DNA of 6,244 bases from Desulfotomaculum sp. GTDB lineage: Bacteria; Bacillota; Desulfotomaculia; Desulfotomaculales; Nap2-2B. Each line of letters begins with the position of its first letter. Position 1 is the first letter of the stretch. The notes beneath the pieces were generated by a model. The model did no database searches and was not told the DNA's origin. It saw only the letters and a list, made by a program, of their open reading frames with translations. Both the position numbers and the translations under genes were made by a program. Positions 4,765-6,244 of this stretch are shown here, piece after piece. Where the stretch lies: assembly GCA_003445555.1 (NCBI GenBank), contig DMDI01000186.1:1-6244 (forward strand). Direction: 5' to 3'.

Positions 4765-4880
4765 AGGATAAACCTTCGCCAAGCTTCAAGCAGGTTAGAA
4801 GCCTTATTACGGTGCATCGGCGGACGTTATGTATGCGACCTTCACCAGGCTTCAAGTGGACTGGGAGTTCATCTTATCCT
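4765..4880 (-). ncRNA. Candidate structured leader RNA between tagO/wecA and galU
   Basis: On the minus strand, AGGATAA (4880-4874) pairs with TTATCCT (4771-4765), closing a domain of about 100 bases. Inside are two 19-base near-repeats, at 4856-4838 and 4790-4772, differing at two positions and sharing CTTGAAGC and GAAGGT. Between them is a hairpin with arms GGTCGCAT (4840-4833) and ATGCACC (4817-4811), seven pairs and one bulged C. A further stem AGGCTTC/GAAGCTT flanks the second repeat. I find no T-box, TPP, SAM, cobalamin, GEMM or guanidine consensus. It could be a new cis-regulatory RNA or an old dispersed repeat. Nothing else was recognised in this gap. Confidence 0.35.
4772..4856. repeat. 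Pair of 19-bp direct repeats 66 bp apart
   Basis: ACCTTCGCCAAGCTTCAAG (4772-4790) and ACCTTCACCAGGCTTCAAG (4838-4856) match at 17 of 19 positions in the same orientation. They lie inside the possible leader RNA before galU. Confidence 0.75.
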
Positions 4881-4912
4881 GCAAGCCCGGCCTATTAGAA
4901 TCTTCGGTTTCC

Positions 4913-5998
4913 TTATTTGTGAACACGGTGGTAAATTTTAGTTAAAAAGGGCAGCTTCAACCTGGGAAGACCTTTAAGCAAACCTATCTGATTGGCCAGC
5001 AAGATAACGGCTAAAGCCAGACCCGCCAGACATAACAGGGCCTGGTCAGAAGCCAGCATGTTTAAAAGGACCGCACTCCCTCCCAGGACTATACTTACTC
5101 CGTACATAACCAGCACCGCCTGCCGGTGACTTAAACCCCTGGCTAAAAGCTGGTGGTGCAAGTGTTCTTTATCAGCCTGAAAAATGGGCCGGCGCTTAAA
5201 GCAACGCCGAACAATAGCCAATGCCGTATCAATAATAGGAATGCCTAAAATCACCACGGGCAGTAAAACCGAAATAGCCGTAACGCTTTTGGTGAGGCTT
5301 ATAACAGCCATGCTGGAGAGGGCAAAGCCAAGCAGCATAGCCCCTGAATCACCCAAAAAAATTTGGGCCGGGTAAAAATTAAACCGTAAAAAACTAAAAG
5401 CAGTCACCGCTAAAATAAGGGTAAGCATAATTACTTCCTGCTGACCGGCGGCGCCAAATACTTTCCACTGGGTTAAGGCAACTGCCGTCATGGTTAAGGC
5501 AGCAATACCCGCTACCCCACTGGCCAATCCATCCAATCCGTCAATCAGGTTAAGGGCATTGGTAACCCCTACTATCCATAATATAGTAAAAGGAATGCTT
5601 ATCCACCCTAAAGGCATAATATGGCCGCTAAAAGGATTGGTAACAAAATCAACCGTTACCCCGAAACCAACGGCACAACCTGCCGCCGCTATTTGACCGG
5701 CCAATTTTAAAACAGGAGAAATTGACTTTATATCATCAATAATACCTACTAAAAGAATAATCGTCAGTCCGGTCAGTAAACCAACCAAGGTCAAATTAAG
5801 CGGTAAGGCCAACATTACCGCACAAACAAAACCGGCATAAATGGCCATTCCTCCCAACCGGGGCATTGCTTTTTGGTGCACCTTGCGCGTGCCCGGCCGG
5901 TCTATTGCCTTGACCTTAAAAGCCAGCCTTTTCACCTGCGGAGTTAAAAACCATACCAGCAGGCCGGCAAACAAGAGAGCAAGAATGGTTTTTAGCAC
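4913..5998 (-). CDS. Undecaprenyl-phosphate HexNAc-1-phosphate transferase, TagO/WecA type
   Basis: This 361-residue polytopic membrane enzyme of the MraY/WecA superfamily has about ten to eleven helices. It transfers a sugar-1-phosphate, usually GlcNAc-1-P from UDP-GlcNAc, to undecaprenyl phosphate on the inner face of the membrane, the first step of teichoic acid or related glycopolymer assembly. The signatures are complete: GTRKVH with PRLGG (36-50), Asp88-Asp89 in GIIDDIKSI, NALNLIDGLDGLA (147-159), FLGDSG (214-219), and the HHQL motif in KEHLHHQLLARG (277-288). The HHQL form fits TagO/WecA rather than MraY. The sugar cannot be read from sequence. The start is GTG 5996-5998 after GGAAGGG (6010-6004). 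GalU downstream supplies UDP-glucose, consistent with envelope polymer synthesis. Confidence 0.92.
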   Translation of the reverse strand: MLKTILALLFAGLLVWFLTPQVKRLAFKVKAIDRPGTRKVHQKAMPRLGGMAIYAGFVCAVMLALPLNLTLVGLLTGLTIILLVGIIDDIKSISPVLKLAGQIAAAGCAVGFGVTVDFVTNPFSGHIMPLGWISIPFTILWIVGVTNALNLIDGLDGLASGVAGIAALTMTAVALTQWKVFGAAGQQEVIMLTLILAVTAFSFLRFNFYPAQIFLGDSGAMLLGFALSSMAVISLTKSVTAISVLLPVVILGIPIIDTALAIVRRCFKRRPIFQADKEHLHHQLLARGLSHRQAVLVMYGVSIVLGGSAVLLNMLASDQALLCLAGLALAVILLANQIGLLKGLPRLKLPFLTKIYHRVHK

Positions 5999-6016
5999 TA
6001 TATCCCTTCCTTAACT

Positions 6017-6044
6017 AATTAAATAATCAAATAATTATTTAATT
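6017..6044. repeat. 11-bp A/T-only inverted repeat before the tagO-like gene
   Basis: AATTAAATAAT (6017-6027) and ATTATTTAATT (6034-6044) are perfect reverse complements with a six-base centre. The structure sits just upstream of the GGAAGGG ribosome site. It could be an operator or a weak leader hairpin. Confidence 0.5.
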
Positions 6045-6078
6045 TGGCTTAACCGATAACCCAACCCTTGCTTCATTA

Positions 6079-6104
6079 GTACGGGCGTATTGCTATACGC
6101 CCCT
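6079..6104. repeat. GTA-GGGCG palindromic repeat, copy 2
   Basis: Arms GGGCGTAT (6083-6090) and ATACGCCC (6095-6102) surround TGCT. The flanks GTAC and CCT resemble copy 1 at 2451-2478: same outer design, different inner arms. It lies in the 246-base region upstream of the tagO-like gene, which also has TGACCA (6120-6125) mirrored by TGGTCA (6146-6151) and the inverted pair ATTAAC/GTTAAT (6125-6137). No gene is visible there. Confidence 0.6.
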
Positions 6105-6244
6105 CCTTCCACTAATTACTGACCATTAACCGTTAATACAAAACGTGGTCATTTTATCACTTTATCTGCAACAGTAACAAACCCTAAAAAACGATAAAAA
6201 AAGAATTTAACAGACATTTCTAGGCTAAAAACATAAATTTAGGC

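Noticed and set aside
4765..4880. Known riboswitch or T-box before galU
   Set aside because: No conserved core of the common classes was seen (no T-box GGGTGG-type sequence, no TPP CTGAGA, no GEMM or cobalamin box), so only an unassigned candidate is reported.
4083..5696. Plus-strand frames at 4083-4277, 5184-5375 and 5490-5696
   Set aside because: All lie opposite galU or the TagO/WecA-type gene, whose motifs are complete on the minus strand.
1..6244. CRISPR array, tRNA or rRNA genes
   Set aside because: No regularly spaced repeats of CRISPR form, cloverleaf or rRNA-like stretches were seen on either strand.

Overview
The window looks like a chromosomal segment from a low-to-mid GC, anaerobic, endospore-forming Firmicute, probably a Clostridia member of the Peptococcaceae/Desulfotomaculum kind. 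I infer this from the two-cluster clostridial ferredoxin, a YlmC/YmxH-type PRC-barrel protein, a DUF421 (YetF-like) membrane protein, a TagO/WecA-type lipid-carrier transferase next to galU, strong AGGAGG-type ribosome sites and frequent GTG/TTG starts. No rRNA, tRNA or CRISPR array is visible, so the taxonomic call rests on protein families only.

Bases 1-1823 are accessory and eroded. A truncated IS21-family left end carries three phased repeats, a leader hairpin and the first ~50 codons of an istA-like transposase. It abuts the 3' end of a frameshifted hicA toxin gene on the other strand, with no hicB left. Next come an unexplained 46-codon frame and an overlapping AbrB-type antitoxin/VapC (PIN) toxin pair. 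The pair sits between two ~42-bp direct repeats (835-876 and 1757-1809). The VapC has a lysine where the family normally has its second catalytic acid, so the module is probably a disarmed toxin-antitoxin pair.

Bases 1824-2986 hold three small genes. A YdjM-like membrane metal-dependent hydrolase (minus) and a 55-residue 2[4Fe-4S] ferredoxin (plus) diverge from a region with overlapping promoter-like sites and a 24-bp perfect palindrome. The ferredoxin converges on the PRC-barrel gene, and their stop codons interlock in CTTAAA.

Bases 2672-5998 are one minus-strand series, in transcription order: tagO/wecA-like transferase, galU, DUF421 protein, PRC-barrel protein. The first two fit cell-surface glycopolymer synthesis: TagO/WecA loads a sugar-1-phosphate on undecaprenyl phosphate, and GalU makes UDP-glucose. 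A hairpin with a T-rich tail after galU separates them from the DUF421/PRC-barrel pair, which may act in the spore or cell envelope.

The most interesting signals are in RNA. Both the DUF421 and PRC-barrel genes are preceded by a perfect 8-10 nt complement of their own Shine-Dalgarno sequence, so each ribosome site can be folded shut. The tagO-galU gap has a closing stem, two near-identical 19-nt repeats and a central hairpin, which suggests a structured leader RNA that I cannot assign to a known class.
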